DNA of 64,000 bases from Paenibacillus sp. FSL K6-0276 (GTDB lineage: Bacteria; Bacillota; Bacilli; Paenibacillales; Paenibacillaceae). Positions 49,664 through 58,477 of the stretch are shown here, piece after piece. A model generated the notes under the pieces. The model was not told the DNA's origin, made no database searches, and saw nothing but the letters and a program-made list of their open reading frames with translations. The DNA lies in contig NZ_CP150276.1 in assembly GCF_037977235.1 (NCBI RefSeq), forward strand, positions 4,960,001 to 5,024,000. The letters are read 5' to 3'. Position 1 is the first letter of the stretch. Each line of letters starts with the position of its first letter. The position numbers were made by a program, and so were the translations under genes.

Positions 49664-52030
49664 TTATTGACCTATAATCTGATCGGTCTTTCCTTGCAGT
49701 TCCACTAGCTTCATAATCGCTGATGCCGCCAGCGCTTTCGTTACCGTCTGCTGCGGATTAAACTTGCCGTTGTCATCCTTTAGGATTCCCAATTTCACAA
49801 CAAGAGCCACTGCTCCCTTATTGTTAATAGATGAACTATCGCTAAATTGACTTACAGTTACATCTTTATCAAGATAGGCTGTGAGTTTGTTGTATTTCAA
49901 AAAATTAGCTAGCTGAACAGCAAGCTGTTCCCGGGTTAACTTACTCTCTATTTGCAGGCTTTCATCCTTGTTGATCCACTTACGATCTGCAGCATAAGTA
50001 ACAGCATCATAATATGAATTCTCAGGCTTCACGCCTGCCACAGTTTTTCGTTCATTATTATTATAATAATTGCTGAAATTCGGATTAGAAGCCTTGGCAA
50101 GATAGGTTAACCAATCGCCAACCGTTATTTCTTGATCCGGGTTCACTTTACCATCGGCATCCGGAGTAATCACATGGTATTTTACTAATTCTGATAATGG
50201 TTGTTCCGCTGCGTGGCCTTTGATATCCGTCGCAGATATTTGAGCATCTTGCTGACCGAGGTAATCATAGACCGCAACCCATTTTCCAGTGGCTGCATCT
50301 AAAACCTGATACAATCCATTAGATTCATTAAAGGTTGTATCATATACCAGCTTCACCTTTGGCGCGACATAGCTATTATAAGTATTGTATCCACCAACCT
50401 GAGTGTATCTTAGCTTAGTCTGATATTTAGGTTTATAACTTTCGAGCGCTTCCTTCTTGGATATTGTAGCATCAGGCGATAATTTGATTTCATCGATACC
50501 ATTTATCCGATTCCCCATGTAAGAGATCAGTCTGCCGTATAGATCCAAGCTTACCGTAAGGGTACTGTCACTCACAGGAATCCCTTGATGATATCTAATA
50601 AACTGATATCTGTATCCTGATCCGTCTGACGTCACGCTTGAGTTATCTCCATATTCTACAAGCTTTAGCTTCTGGCTCGCCTGAGGATATAGGCTATTAA
50701 TTATACTAAGCGCTTTAGTCTTAGCTTCAGCCTCACTAAGCTTCTTCCCTCCAGCAGGAGCCTGCTCTTCCTTCTTCTTATCCTGAGTAACACCATAGGC
50801 TTGAGCCTGGTACTGCAATATTTCACCGGTCTTTGCATCTATCTCGGCAGAGGATTGATCTGGATAGCCAGCACCAATGTAACGTTCATTCCCACTACCA
50901 CCCCAGTATAACTGCCAGATCTTCCGATCCGTATCCTGATAGTCATTTCTCAAGCTTTGAGAGATCAATTTATGATCTGCTGGAATATAAGCAACCTTCT
51001 TTACAAGCTGTTCCGCTTCTTTTGCAGAAAGCTCTGTAGTTGAGCTTCTTGCTTGAAAGACATCCTTGCTCTTGGCTAAATCTGAATACACGACCGGGGT
51101 GGATACGGATTCTTTTCCTTCATAATCTATTCTCTTGCCCGTCAATGCATCAATAGGATATAGAGACTGATCCACTGGACGCCAGCCTAGAATCCAGTTG
51201 TTAGGTTTTCCGTTCTTATAAATAGGAATGTAAAAAAGGCTTACATCAAACTGTTCCGCAAATTGCTTCTGTGCTTGCTCCAAGGTAATCTTGGGCTGTG
51301 CAGACGGGTACTCAAGCCCTTGAGAAGACTTAGAGAATTGCATTACATTTCCGTTACCATCCACAACTATGTTAATGCTATCCGATCCAGAAGGAATACC
51401 ATTCTTCAGAATACTGAAGTTATATCCATATTGAACAGGACCGAATAATGAGTTCGAAAAATAACTATAACCGACATTCTCATTTAATTGCAGATCACTG
51501 CTCTTAACCGATGAGGCTGCCTTAGCCACAAAAGTCTTGGCGATCTCCAATGCCTGAGTCTGCGATACTTTCGGTGGATAATAGGATTCGTTATTCTCAC
51601 GTGGGTATGAAATATACGTACTGATGATATCTCCATTAATGGCATCTATCTCACTGCTAAAACCATATCCCATATTCCCTTCTTGAACCTGCCACTGAAT
51701 ATTCCAGATCATTTGATTTGCTGGAGCGGGGTAGCTTTGGTTAGATCCCAGTTGAACATTGTTTACAGTTGCATCTTTTAGGGATGGGAATAGTTCTTTT
51801 AGCTTCGCAACCGCTTGCTCCTGTGTGAATTTCACTTTTGTAAGATCTGCCTCGGAGTTCGTTGTAGTAACCGGCACTTGCGCGCTGATCTGTGTTACCG
51901 AAGTGTTGCTACTAACAGATTTAGAATCGGCTGCGGCCAAGCCTGGAGGTAATAATAACGCGAGTGCCACTGAAGTGATCAATACCGTTTTAGCTGTCTG
52001 ATGAACAAAGTGAGTATTATTGCTTTTCAA
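49664..52030 (-). CDS. Secreted protein with YcdB/YcdC (PepSY-like) repeats and SLH-like C-terminus
   Basis: 788 residues. A signal peptide (to about 34, VLITSVALALLLPPGLAAAD) is followed by repeated PepSY-like units of the YcdB/YcdC kind. Each has an acidic EAxxK helix (FTQEQAVAKLKELFP; KVSQTQALEIAKTFV; KLSEAEAKTKALSIINSLYP) and a beta hairpin ending in a turn such as DAINGDIIS, VVDGNGNVM, DAKTGEILQ. Residues about 600-788 hold two or three divergent SLH-type units (VKYHVITPDADGKVNPDQEI; LVVKLGILKDDNGKFNPQQT). PepSY domains are thought to restrain secreted proteases, and SLH units bind the cell wall. The start is ATG at 52030 after GAGGATG. It is a monocistronic unit; the specific role is unknown. 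Confidence 0.85.
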   Translation of the reverse strand: MKSNNTHFVHQTAKTVLITSVALALLLPPGLAAADSKSVSSNTSVTQISAQVPVTTTNSEADLTKVKFTQEQAVAKLKELFPSLKDATVNNVQLGSNQSYPAPANQMIWNIQWQVQEGNMGYGFSSEIDAINGDIISTYISYPRENNESYYPPKVSQTQALEIAKTFVAKAASSVKSSDLQLNENVGYSYFSNSLFGPVQYGYNFSILKNGIPSGSDSINIVVDGNGNVMQFSKSSQGLEYPSAQPKITLEQAQKQFAEQFDVSLFYIPIYKNGKPNNWILGWRPVDQSLYPIDALTGKRIDYEGKESVSTPVVYSDLAKSKDVFQARSSTTELSAKEAEQLVKKVAYIPADHKLISQSLRNDYQDTDRKIWQLYWGGSGNERYIGAGYPDQSSAEIDAKTGEILQYQAQAYGVTQDKKKEEQAPAGGKKLSEAEAKTKALSIINSLYPQASQKLKLVEYGDNSSVTSDGSGYRYQFIRYHQGIPVSDSTLTVSLDLYGRLISYMGNRINGIDEIKLSPDATISKKEALESYKPKYQTKLRYTQVGGYNTYNSYVAPKVKLVYDTTFNESNGLYQVLDAATGKWVAVYDYLGQQDAQISATDIKGHAAEQPLSELVKYHVITPDADGKVNPDQEITVGDWLTYLAKASNPNFSNYYNNNERKTVAGVKPENSYYDAVTYAADRKWINKDESLQIESKLTREQLAVQLANFLKYNKLTAYLDKDVTVSQFSDSSSINNKGAVALVVKLGILKDDNGKFNPQQTVTKALAASAIMKLVELQGKTDQIIGQ

Positions 52031-52201
52031 AAGAATTCATCCTCCTCTAACACGTGATTCATAACATTATACAGATAATTTCTTATATTTTCCATATTTA
52101 ATTAACGACAGGAAATTACAATGTTTATGTACAATATTCTATATAAGCTATAATGGTAGGCAGCTACAGCTTTAACTCATCTATGAAAGGGGGCCACCCA
52201 C

Positions 52202-53149
52202 ATCACTGACTGGAACCTTCAGCCGCTTATAGACGGCATAACTGGCCTACAAATCCGCAGTTGTCTGATCGTACAACGAGGAGAAGCAATACTGGAGCAT
52301 TATCGCGAGCCTGTAATCGCAGAAGAACTTGGCAAAATTAACTCATGCACCAAAAGCGTGCTCGCCGCCCTAGTCAGCATAGCCATAGATAAACAAATAA
52401 TTCCGCCACCTGATACACCTATTTCTCTATTTTCCCCTTTATTAAAAGAGGATCAAGATCCACGAAAAAGAGAGATCACTATCGGTCACTTATTAACAAT
52501 GACAGCAGGCTTTAATTGGACGGAGTTTGGGGGGCAGAATTCCTTTCCGACCATGACCAGAACTGCAGACTGGATAAAGTTTGTGCTCGCGCAGCCGCTA
52601 GCTCATACGCCTGGAACCGTGATGACTTATAACTCCGGATGTTCTCAGCTCTTATCCGCGATTCTGCGCGATTGTTCTGGACAAGACGTTGCAGCATTTG
52701 CCGAAGATCAGCTATTTCAGCCGCTTGGCATCGAAAGCTATCGCTGGGACAGTGATCCGCAAGGTATACATATTGGTGGTTTTGGCCTTTATCTAAAGCC
52801 AGAGGATATGCTGAAATTCGGTCTTCTTTATTTGCAAGAGGGGCTCTGGAAGGATCAACAGCTCATTCTTTCAGACACGGTTCATAAATCCACTCGCCCA
52901 TATGTTGCAGCCACGCTACCACAGAAGGGATTCTACGGCTGGCACTGGTGGATATCCCATTTCAATGCAGGCACAGAGCAGCAGCCGAATGAGATCCCTT
53001 ATTATTTTGCGCTTGGCTTCATGGGCCAGCATATTATTGTGGTTCCTTCCTGCGAGCTGGTTGCTGTCATCACTGCGGATAAGTACAAGAAAGGCTCACC
53101 AGCTAATGTGTTCGGTCGATTTATCGTGCCAGCGCTTCTTGGGCAATAA
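52202..53149 (+). CDS. Beta-lactamase-family serine hydrolase with apparent ATC start
   Basis: About 315 residues, with the SxxK nucleophile in INSCTKSVLAALVS, YNSG near 140, and the family C-terminus GWHWWISHF...FALGFMGQHIIVVP. The frame is open from 52187, but no ATG, GTG or TTG occurs before the catalytic SCTK. The first usual start (GTG, 52358) is inside the active site and cannot be right. A good AAAGGGGG precedes ATCACTGACTGG, exactly where ATGACTGACTGG would be expected. So either ATC (52202) is used as a rare start or an ATG was lost by point mutation. It is a paralogue of the protein at 7188-8096. Substrate unknown. Confidence 0.75.
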   Translation: MTDWNLQPLIDGITGLQIRSCLIVQRGEAILEHYREPVIAEELGKINSCTKSVLAALVSIAIDKQIIPPPDTPISLFSPLLKEDQDPRKREITIGHLLTMTAGFNWTEFGGQNSFPTMTRTADWIKFVLAQPLAHTPGTVMTYNSGCSQLLSAILRDCSGQDVAAFAEDQLFQPLGIESYRWDSDPQGIHIGGFGLYLKPEDMLKFGLLYLQEGLWKDQQLILSDTVHKSTRPYVAATLPQKGFYGWHWWISHFNAGTEQQPNEIPYYFALGFMGQHIIVVPSCELVAVITADKYKKGSPANVFGRFIVPALLGQ

Positions 53150-53150
53150 G

Positions 53151-53193
53151 AAAAACCAGCAAAGCTCCATATCCTGGAGACTTGCTGGTTTTT
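53151..53193. terminator. Bidirectional terminator between convergent genes
   Basis: AAAAACCAGCAA pairs with CTTGCTGGTTTTT, with inner CTCCA/TGGAG pairing. A run on each strand allows it to serve both the serine hydrolase and the ABC permease gene. Confidence 0.88.
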
Positions 53194-53212
53194 AATTAAT
53201 CTTTTTTTATAT

Positions 53213-53965
53213 TTAATTCCGCCACTTCATAAACTTGTAATCAAGAAAATCAACAAGCAAGAAGAGGACAAATCCCACCAAACTGAACAGCAGAATTCCC
53301 GCATACATCTCCGGATAATCTAGTCTTAACCAAGCATCCATAATGAAAAAGCCCATTCCATGCTCTGTTCCATAAATCTCCGTGAAAAAGAGTACAGATA
53401 TCGCCGTTCCAAGCGAAATCCGAATCGTACTCAGAATGACCGACAGTGCACCCGGCAGTGTCACATGCCAGAATTTCTGCACAGTACTTGCCCCTATACT
53501 CGTTAAGACATCATAGGTATTCTCAGGAATAGCCTTCACACCATCCCTAACCGAGATGATAATCTGGAACAAGAGAATCAGCATAATCATTAAGATTTTA
53601 GATGTTTCACCAAGCCCGAAGAACAGCATCACAACGGGAAGCAGAGCGATTTTTGGAACAGGATAGGTTAAATAGACGACAGGGTCCAGCAGCTTATTCC
53701 AAGTCAGCGAACGTCCCATCAGAAGACCAATGAGCAGTCCAATGATTAACGCCAGCACTACACCTGCAAAAATTCTGAACAAGCTATACCCCACATTTAA
53801 AGCAATATCCTGCGCACCCAAGTGAAACATAGCGTTATATACTGCCAATGGACTCGGCAAAATCGAATGATTCATAAGCAAATAGGCAATATACCAAACC
53901 ACATTCATACAAAAGAACACAAACAACAGTCTTATTATGTGATGCATCCGACCTTTTCTCACCAT
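53213..53965 (-). CDS. ABC permease, SsuC/TauC/ThiX type
   Basis: A 250-residue inner-membrane permease with about six TM helices (VVWYIAYLLMNH; VVLALIIGLLIGLLMGRSL; LPVVMLFFGLGETSKILMIM). The EAA-like loop is near IPENTYDVLTSIGASTVQKF. This class imports sulfonates, nitrate, taurine or thiamine precursors such as hydroxymethylpyrimidine. It overlaps the ATPase gene by 7 bases and is the last gene of a binding protein-ATPase-permease operon. There is no TPP riboswitch upstream of the operon. Confidence 0.92.
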   Translation of the reverse strand: MVRKGRMHHIIRLLFVFFCMNVVWYIAYLLMNHSILPSPLAVYNAMFHLGAQDIALNVGYSLFRIFAGVVLALIIGLLIGLLMGRSLTWNKLLDPVVYLTYPVPKIALLPVVMLFFGLGETSKILMIMLILLFQIIISVRDGVKAIPENTYDVLTSIGASTVQKFWHVTLPGALSVILSTIRISLGTAISVLFFTEIYGTEHGMGFFIMDAWLRLDYPEMYAGILLFSLVGFVLFLLVDFLDYKFMKWRN

Positions 53966-54735
53966 ATCTCCTGCATTACCTTTCTGATTCGCTTAGTCTG
54001 CTCAAAGAAATCCACACTGTCCCGCTTATCTTCATGCTTCATATGAAACACCAATTGATTATCGATAATCTCCGGAGTTTCTTCTTTGTTAGATGGCATG
54101 ACAATAATTTTTTGTCCCAGCAGAATAGCTTCTTCCACATCATGGGTAACAAATAAGGTAGTAGCCGGATGCGCCAACCAGTTATCCAAAAAGAGAATCT
54201 GCAGCGTTTCCCGCGTAATCGCATCCAGTGCGGAGAATGGCTCGTCCAGCAGTAAAATGGTGGGCAAAATGGCGAATGCTCTGGCGATTGCCACTCTTTG
54301 TTGCTGTCCCCCACTGAGAGATAGAGGGTAACGATCAGCTAAATCAGAGATTCCCATCGATGAAAGCCACTGTTTAATCTGGTTCTCCCGTTCTTGCTTG
54401 GATGGGCTCGCAGTATGCGAGATCTTCATCGCAATTTGAATATTATCATGTACAGTCTTCCATGGGAGAAGACCATAGTTTTGCGGTACCAGACCGATCA
54501 GAGTTTCTTTATCATGCACGGATTTTTCATTAAAAAGAATTTGCCCCATATAGCTTGGCAACAAGCCCGCGATCGCCCGTAATAAAGTGGATTTCCCGCT
54601 GCCAGAGGGTCCGATGATCGTGTAAATCCCATGCTCCGGCAAAGATAAATCCATCTGTCCTAAGGCCAGTTGACCCGTCTTATACTCTACTTTAAGGTCC
54701 TTAATGACGAGTCCTTTATTTCTTGAATTGGACAT
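53959..54735 (-). CDS. ABC ATPase, SsuB/TauB/ThiZ type
   Basis: 258 residues. Walker A GPSGSGKSTLLRA is near 39-51, Q-loop LVPQNYGLLPWK near 82, signature LSGGQQQRVAIARA near 139, Walker B ILLLDEPFSALD near 160, and the switch His in FVTHDVEEA. It powers the adjacent permease on the cytoplasmic face. It overlaps the binding-protein gene by 20 bases and the permease gene by 7, so the three are translationally coupled. Confidence 0.95.
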   Translation of the reverse strand: MSNSRNKGLVIKDLKVEYKTGQLALGQMDLSLPEHGIYTIIGPSGSGKSTLLRAIAGLLPSYMGQILFNEKSVHDKETLIGLVPQNYGLLPWKTVHDNIQIAMKISHTASPSKQERENQIKQWLSSMGISDLADRYPLSLSGGQQQRVAIARAFAILPTILLLDEPFSALDAITRETLQILFLDNWLAHPATTLFVTHDVEEAILLGQKIIVMPSNKEETPEIIDNQLVFHMKHEDKRDSVDFFEQTKRIRKVMQEIW

Positions 54736-55708
54736 CAGAAATCACATCTTCAGCCGAGATATTTTTGCTAAGCAAACCTTTTTCCCGTGCCCATGCAAAT
54801 GCGGCTTCTACTTCTTTCACATCCACTTGATTGGCAGGGATATAATCAGGCACCTTGATCTCATCTTTCAACGTTTCTGGATAACCAACTTCTTTGATCA
54901 CAAGATCGATATATTCGGATTGATCATGAGATTTCATATACGCTACAGCCTCGTCATAAGCAGCATACATACTGCGAATCGCATCTGCCTTAGCATCAAT
55001 AGCGGTTTGTGGGAAAGCCAATACAAATGGATTCACTCCCGCTGTATGCGTTGAGCTAAGCACGCGCAAGCCTGAGGTTTTACCCATAGTTACAAATGGT
55101 TCAGGCAAAATAGCTGCATCCGCTTTATTATTCTTAAGCAATTCTAATCGGGTAGGAATTTGTGGAACCTCAGTTACTGTAATATCATCTTCTGTCAAAC
55201 CCGCCTGTTTCAGCATCATCGCTACAGTATATTGTGTGGAGGTATTTTTGGACAAAATCACGGTTTTGCCTTTCAGATCCTTCACATCTTGTATTGCGTC
55301 ATTTCCAGTCAATAAATCGAATTCACCAAAAGTTGTGCTAGTGATCTTCACATCCAACCCGGCTTCATTGTAGATAGAAATTGCAACCAAATCAGCACTG
55401 ATCCCCTCTAACTTGCCTGCTTGAAAAGCGACATCACGGTCTTTTGCACTCTTGAACGTTTGGATGTCTAGGTTCACTCCATGTTTCTTATCAAAACCTT
55501 GTTCATGAGCAATTACAAAAGGAATCGCATCAATCGAAGGCAGTAAGCCAAGCGACAAAGTAACAGCTTCTTTTGAGGTCTCTGCTGCGTTTCCCTCTGT
55601 CGATACTGTATTCGTGTTATTCTTTGAACCACAACCTACTGCAAGTACAGCGATGACAACGACCATCATCGACAACATCAACATTCTTTTTAATGCTCTT
55701 TTCTTCAT
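54716..55708 (-). CDS. ABC substrate-binding lipoprotein, SsuA/NMT1/ThiY type
   Basis: 330 residues. The lipobox VLAVGC (Cys at about 26) is followed by an NMT1/SsuA-like periplasmic-binding fold (VTLSLGLLPSIDAIPFVIAH; GKTVILSKNTSTQYTVAMML; AILPEPFVTMGKTSGLRVLS). It captures the substrate for the permease/ATPase pair. The ligand may be an alkanesulfonate, an aromatic acid or a pyrimidine; sequence alone does not decide. The ATG at 55708 with GGAGAG upstream is preferred to the TTG four codons earlier. It is the first gene of the operon. Confidence 0.92.
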   Translation of the reverse strand: MKKRALKRMLMLSMMVVVIAVLAVGCGSKNNTNTVSTEGNAAETSKEAVTLSLGLLPSIDAIPFVIAHEQGFDKKHGVNLDIQTFKSAKDRDVAFQAGKLEGISADLVAISIYNEAGLDVKITSTTFGEFDLLTGNDAIQDVKDLKGKTVILSKNTSTQYTVAMMLKQAGLTEDDITVTEVPQIPTRLELLKNNKADAAILPEPFVTMGKTSGLRVLSSTHTAGVNPFVLAFPQTAIDAKADAIRSMYAAYDEAVAYMKSHDQSEYIDLVIKEVGYPETLKDEIKVPDYIPANQVDVKEVEAAFAWAREKGLLSKNISAEDVISDVQFKK

Positions 55709-55931
55709 AAAACTCTCCAACCTCCATTAATCTTTCTATAGTAGACATGCCCCTAGTCTTTGCTATCCGCAAAAGAGCATGCAAAAAGCCCTTAAGCTGT
55801 TCCAGGACGCTTCAGGTATTGTAATTTTACATCAGTCATCACATCTTGTATATTCATAAATTGAAATATTTACATTTACCGCTACTGTATCGGTTCTAAA
55901 ACGATGAAGATCAAGCCCTGCAAAGATGCAA

Positions 55932-55983
55932 AAAATCCGAACCATCCTGCAGGGAATCTACCCTGCAAACTGCTCCGGATTTT
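55932..55983 (-). terminator. Terminator after the gntR gene
   Basis: On the minus strand AAAATCCGG...CGGATTTTTT encloses an inner perfect hairpin TGCAGGG/CCCTGCA. It closes the amidohydrolase-dga-kdgK-gntR operon. Confidence 0.88.
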
Positions 55984-55989
55984 CGCTAA

Positions 55990-56712
55990 CTACACCTCAT
56001 AGTTCACTACATAATTCTGCAGCTCTGTATTGTAGAAGCCGATACTATACTCAGTCACCTTGCCAAGCTCATCATAAGAATAACGAGTTCGCTTCAGCAA
56101 GGGACACTTCTTATTTAGGAGCAATATCTCCTCTACATCAGGCGGAGGAACGGCAACAGAAAATTCATCACGCAGTCTCTCTAGGGAAACGCTCCGCTCT
56201 TCAAGCAGTTCATACAAGGACTGGGCATTTAAGTCTAGTAGATCCAAATCATCCATACCATTTACTAAATAATGCGTGTAATGAACGTATGGAATATCAT
56301 TGAGACTGTATATGCGTTCCAAGCGTATACAACGTTCGCCGAATAAACGATAAGGTTCACTTCCGACTTCATTATATATTCGCTCCGCCTTCAGCCATTG
56401 CTTCCGAATTTGGTGCCCTTCATCCACTAGAATTTCCGTGAATTTTTTCCATTTAGACAGCTTGGATGATGAGGTATTGCGGATCACCTTCGTCCCCTTG
56501 CCGCTCCCTTTCTCCAGAAATCCTTCTTGGACGAGTTCCTGAATGGCACCGCGTACAGTGATCTTGCTGACATTGAATTCCTGCTCCAGCTGAGGTTCGG
56601 AAGGAATATTCAATCCAATAGGATAGACTCCGTGTAGAATCCGATCCTTTATAATATTTGCGATTTGCATATATAAGGGCTTACCTTTTCGGGACAAACT
56701 CAAGAGGTTCAC
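55990..56712 (-). CDS. GntR/HutC-family regulator (UTRA domain)
   Basis: 240 residues. The N-terminal winged helix (LYMQIANIIKDRILHGVYPI; SKITVRGAIQELVQEGFLEK; GSGKGTKV) is followed by a UTRA effector domain (about 85-240), as in YvoA/FarR. It is the last gene of the five-gene operon and starts on the last base of the kinase gene stop codon. Two palindromic sites upstream of the operon are its likely targets. The effector is probably a phosphorylated amino-sugar acid or KDG(P). Confidence 0.93.
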   Translation of the reverse strand: MNLLSLSRKGKPLYMQIANIIKDRILHGVYPIGLNIPSEPQLEQEFNVSKITVRGAIQELVQEGFLEKGSGKGTKVIRNTSSSKLSKWKKFTEILVDEGHQIRKQWLKAERIYNEVGSEPYRLFGERCIRLERIYSLNDIPYVHYTHYLVNGMDDLDLLDLNAQSLYELLEERSVSLERLRDEFSVAVPPPDVEEILLLNKKCPLLKRTRYSYDELGKVTEYSIGFYNTELQNYVVNYEV

Positions 56713-57728
56713 TACCTTTCTACATCACCTACGGATAGGGTCATAGCTCGAAGTACATCCGCTTCTGAAGCCATGGGAGTGTCGCCCTCGACGGTATGGG
56801 CTAACATACTAGCGGCAGCGGCAAACCGTACCGTCTGCTCAGGTGTAAATCCTGTTAGCTCTCCATGCACAATTCCGCTCGTATAGGCATCTCCAGCCCC
56901 TATTCTATCATAGACGAGAAACCTCAGTGTATCCGAAAAGAAGAAGCTCTGATTCTTATAAAGGAACCCACGAAGTGAATGAGAGTTATCGTCATGAATA
57001 GTGCGATGGGTGCCTGCGATCACTGAGATATCGAACTGCTTCGCAACTGCCGGAATAAGTTCGATCAGTTGCTCTTCACGTTCATCTTGTACAGTGCTCA
57101 TCCCCAAGATAAAGATCGCGTCCTTCTCATTCATCATTACGATATCAGCAAGCTCCAGCATCTCCTCGTAATGTGGCTTCGCTAGTGTATATCCTTCCGG
57201 TCCCCACAAGGACGGACGATAGTTGCAATCAAAGATCACAGTCCCACCTTGCTGCTTGACAGCTCTAGCCAAGGATTTCATATGAAGACGCACACTTTCG
57301 TTCATAGCCAGCGTAATGCCGCAGAAATGGATCACATCCAGACTTCGCGCAATCTCTTCATAATTATAAGTTTCCTCAGGAGCCGTATTGAAGCTGCTCT
57401 CCAGACGATTACTATAAGTCACCTTGCTTGGACGTGCACCAAATCCGTTCTCCAAGAAATACAAGCCTAGATATTCTCCTCCTCGTATAACGAAGCTAGA
57501 AGAAATCCCCAGCTTTCGCAAATACGCCGCGGCAGCCTCTCCCAAAGAAGTATTCGGCAAACGTGAAATCAAAGCACCTTCATGCCCGAAGCGTGCCAGT
57601 GCAGAGCTGACATTAACCCCGGTGCCAGAGAATGAATAATTCAAGGTGTTTCCCTGTGATAGCAGCTGAACTCCCGGCACCTGCAGACGCATCATTACTT
57701 CTCCGAATGCCCCGATTCGTTTAGGCAT
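56712..57728 (-). CDS. kdgK: PfkB-family sugar kinase, probable 2-keto-3-deoxygluconate kinase
   Basis: A 338-residue ribokinase-fold kinase. It has the family start (IGAFGEVMMRLQVPG), substrate-binding segment FSGTGVNVSSALARFGHEG near 33-51, the middle motif IFDCNYRPSLWG near 165, and the ATP/anion-hole signature DRIGAGDAYTSGIVHGEL near 283-300 with catalytic Asp. KDG kinases make KDPG from 2-keto-3-deoxygluconate; the aldolase gene next to it (8-base overlap) supports that role. Fructoselysine- or tagatose-type kinases are close alternatives. Confidence 0.88.
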   Translation of the reverse strand: MPKRIGAFGEVMMRLQVPGVQLLSQGNTLNYSFSGTGVNVSSALARFGHEGALISRLPNTSLGEAAAAYLRKLGISSSFVIRGGEYLGLYFLENGFGARPSKVTYSNRLESSFNTAPEETYNYEEIARSLDVIHFCGITLAMNESVRLHMKSLARAVKQQGGTVIFDCNYRPSLWGPEGYTLAKPHYEEMLELADIVMMNEKDAIFILGMSTVQDEREEQLIELIPAVAKQFDISVIAGTHRTIHDDNSHSLRGFLYKNQSFFFSDTLRFLVYDRIGAGDAYTSGIVHGELTGFTPEQTVRFAAAASMLAHTVEGDTPMASEADVLRAMTLSVGDVER

Positions 57729-58476
57729 ATTTATCGGTTAGCCTCTTCATAATTCCAAGCAAATCACGCACATCCTGGATCTGGGTCTGTCCCGATTCTT
57801 GGTCGATAATGGATGAGTAGACATGCGGAATCACTTGTGGCACCCCTGCTTCAAGAGCAATCTCCAGAATAGCCTCGAAATTGTCCATATCAATTCCACC
57901 GGTTGGTTCGAGTGCAAATCCTGCCTCAGCACAAGCCTTCGCAACAGAGCGGTATTCCTCTTCACGGCTTAATCCCTTCATTGGAAAGTACTTCAGTGCA
58001 TTACCACCCATATCCCGAACAAGCGCAATTGCTGATGCTACAGGTACAATCGCCGCTTCACTCTCCGCAGCACTGAAGAGTCCTGTTGAAATATTCACAT
58101 AACCCGCGCGACCAGAAGGAGCGACCATGCTGTTGATCCAGCTGTCCTTCCCACCCAGATTAGCACGTGTAGCTCCGACAACAGGGAACGCCTGGTTAAT
58201 ATGACTACCCGGATAATGCTTAGCAATCTCGGCCACAATTGCCGCTTGGCGATTATCCCCTGCACCTAAGCCAATCGACACAGCATCTTCAATTTCTTGA
58301 CCATACTGCTTCATGGCGGTTACGGCTTCTTCTACCGTCTTATAATCTTTAGAGAGTACACCGACCAGCACATGACCTTCCGCCGCGGCATAAATCTCTT
58401 TAGCATTAGCAATATCTTTAGCCAGTACATTTAATGCAGTGCGGCCCTTATAGAAACGCTGTGAAATCGTTGTCAT
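57721..58476 (-). CDS. dgaF: DgaF-type 2-dehydro-3-deoxy-6-phosphogluconate aldolase
   Basis: A 251-residue TIM-barrel aldolase of the DgaF/KDGP-aldolase group. FYKGRTALNVLAKDIANAKE, HVLVGVLSKDYKTVEEAV and LEPTGGIDMDNFEAILEIAL are typical. It cleaves 2-keto-3-deoxy-6-phosphogluconate to pyruvate and glyceraldehyde 3-phosphate. This branch is found next to DgaE genes and is not the same as Eda. The gene follows dgaE with one base between stop and start region, and overlaps kdgK by 8 bases. Confidence 0.88.
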   Translation of the reverse strand: MTTISQRFYKGRTALNVLAKDIANAKEIYAAAEGHVLVGVLSKDYKTVEEAVTAMKQYGQEIEDAVSIGLGAGDNRQAAIVAEIAKHYPGSHINQAFPVVGATRANLGGKDSWINSMVAPSGRAGYVNISTGLFSAAESEAAIVPVASAIALVRDMGGNALKYFPMKGLSREEEYRSVAKACAEAGFALEPTGGIDMDNFEAILEIALEAGVPQVIPHVYSSIIDQESGQTQIQDVRDLLGIMKRLTDKYA

Positions 58477-58477
58477 C

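Noticed and set aside
55709..55931. TPP riboswitch upstream of the ThiY/SsuA-like transporter
   Set aside because: The conserved CTGAGA and ACCTGATCTGG elements of the THI box are absent on both strands.
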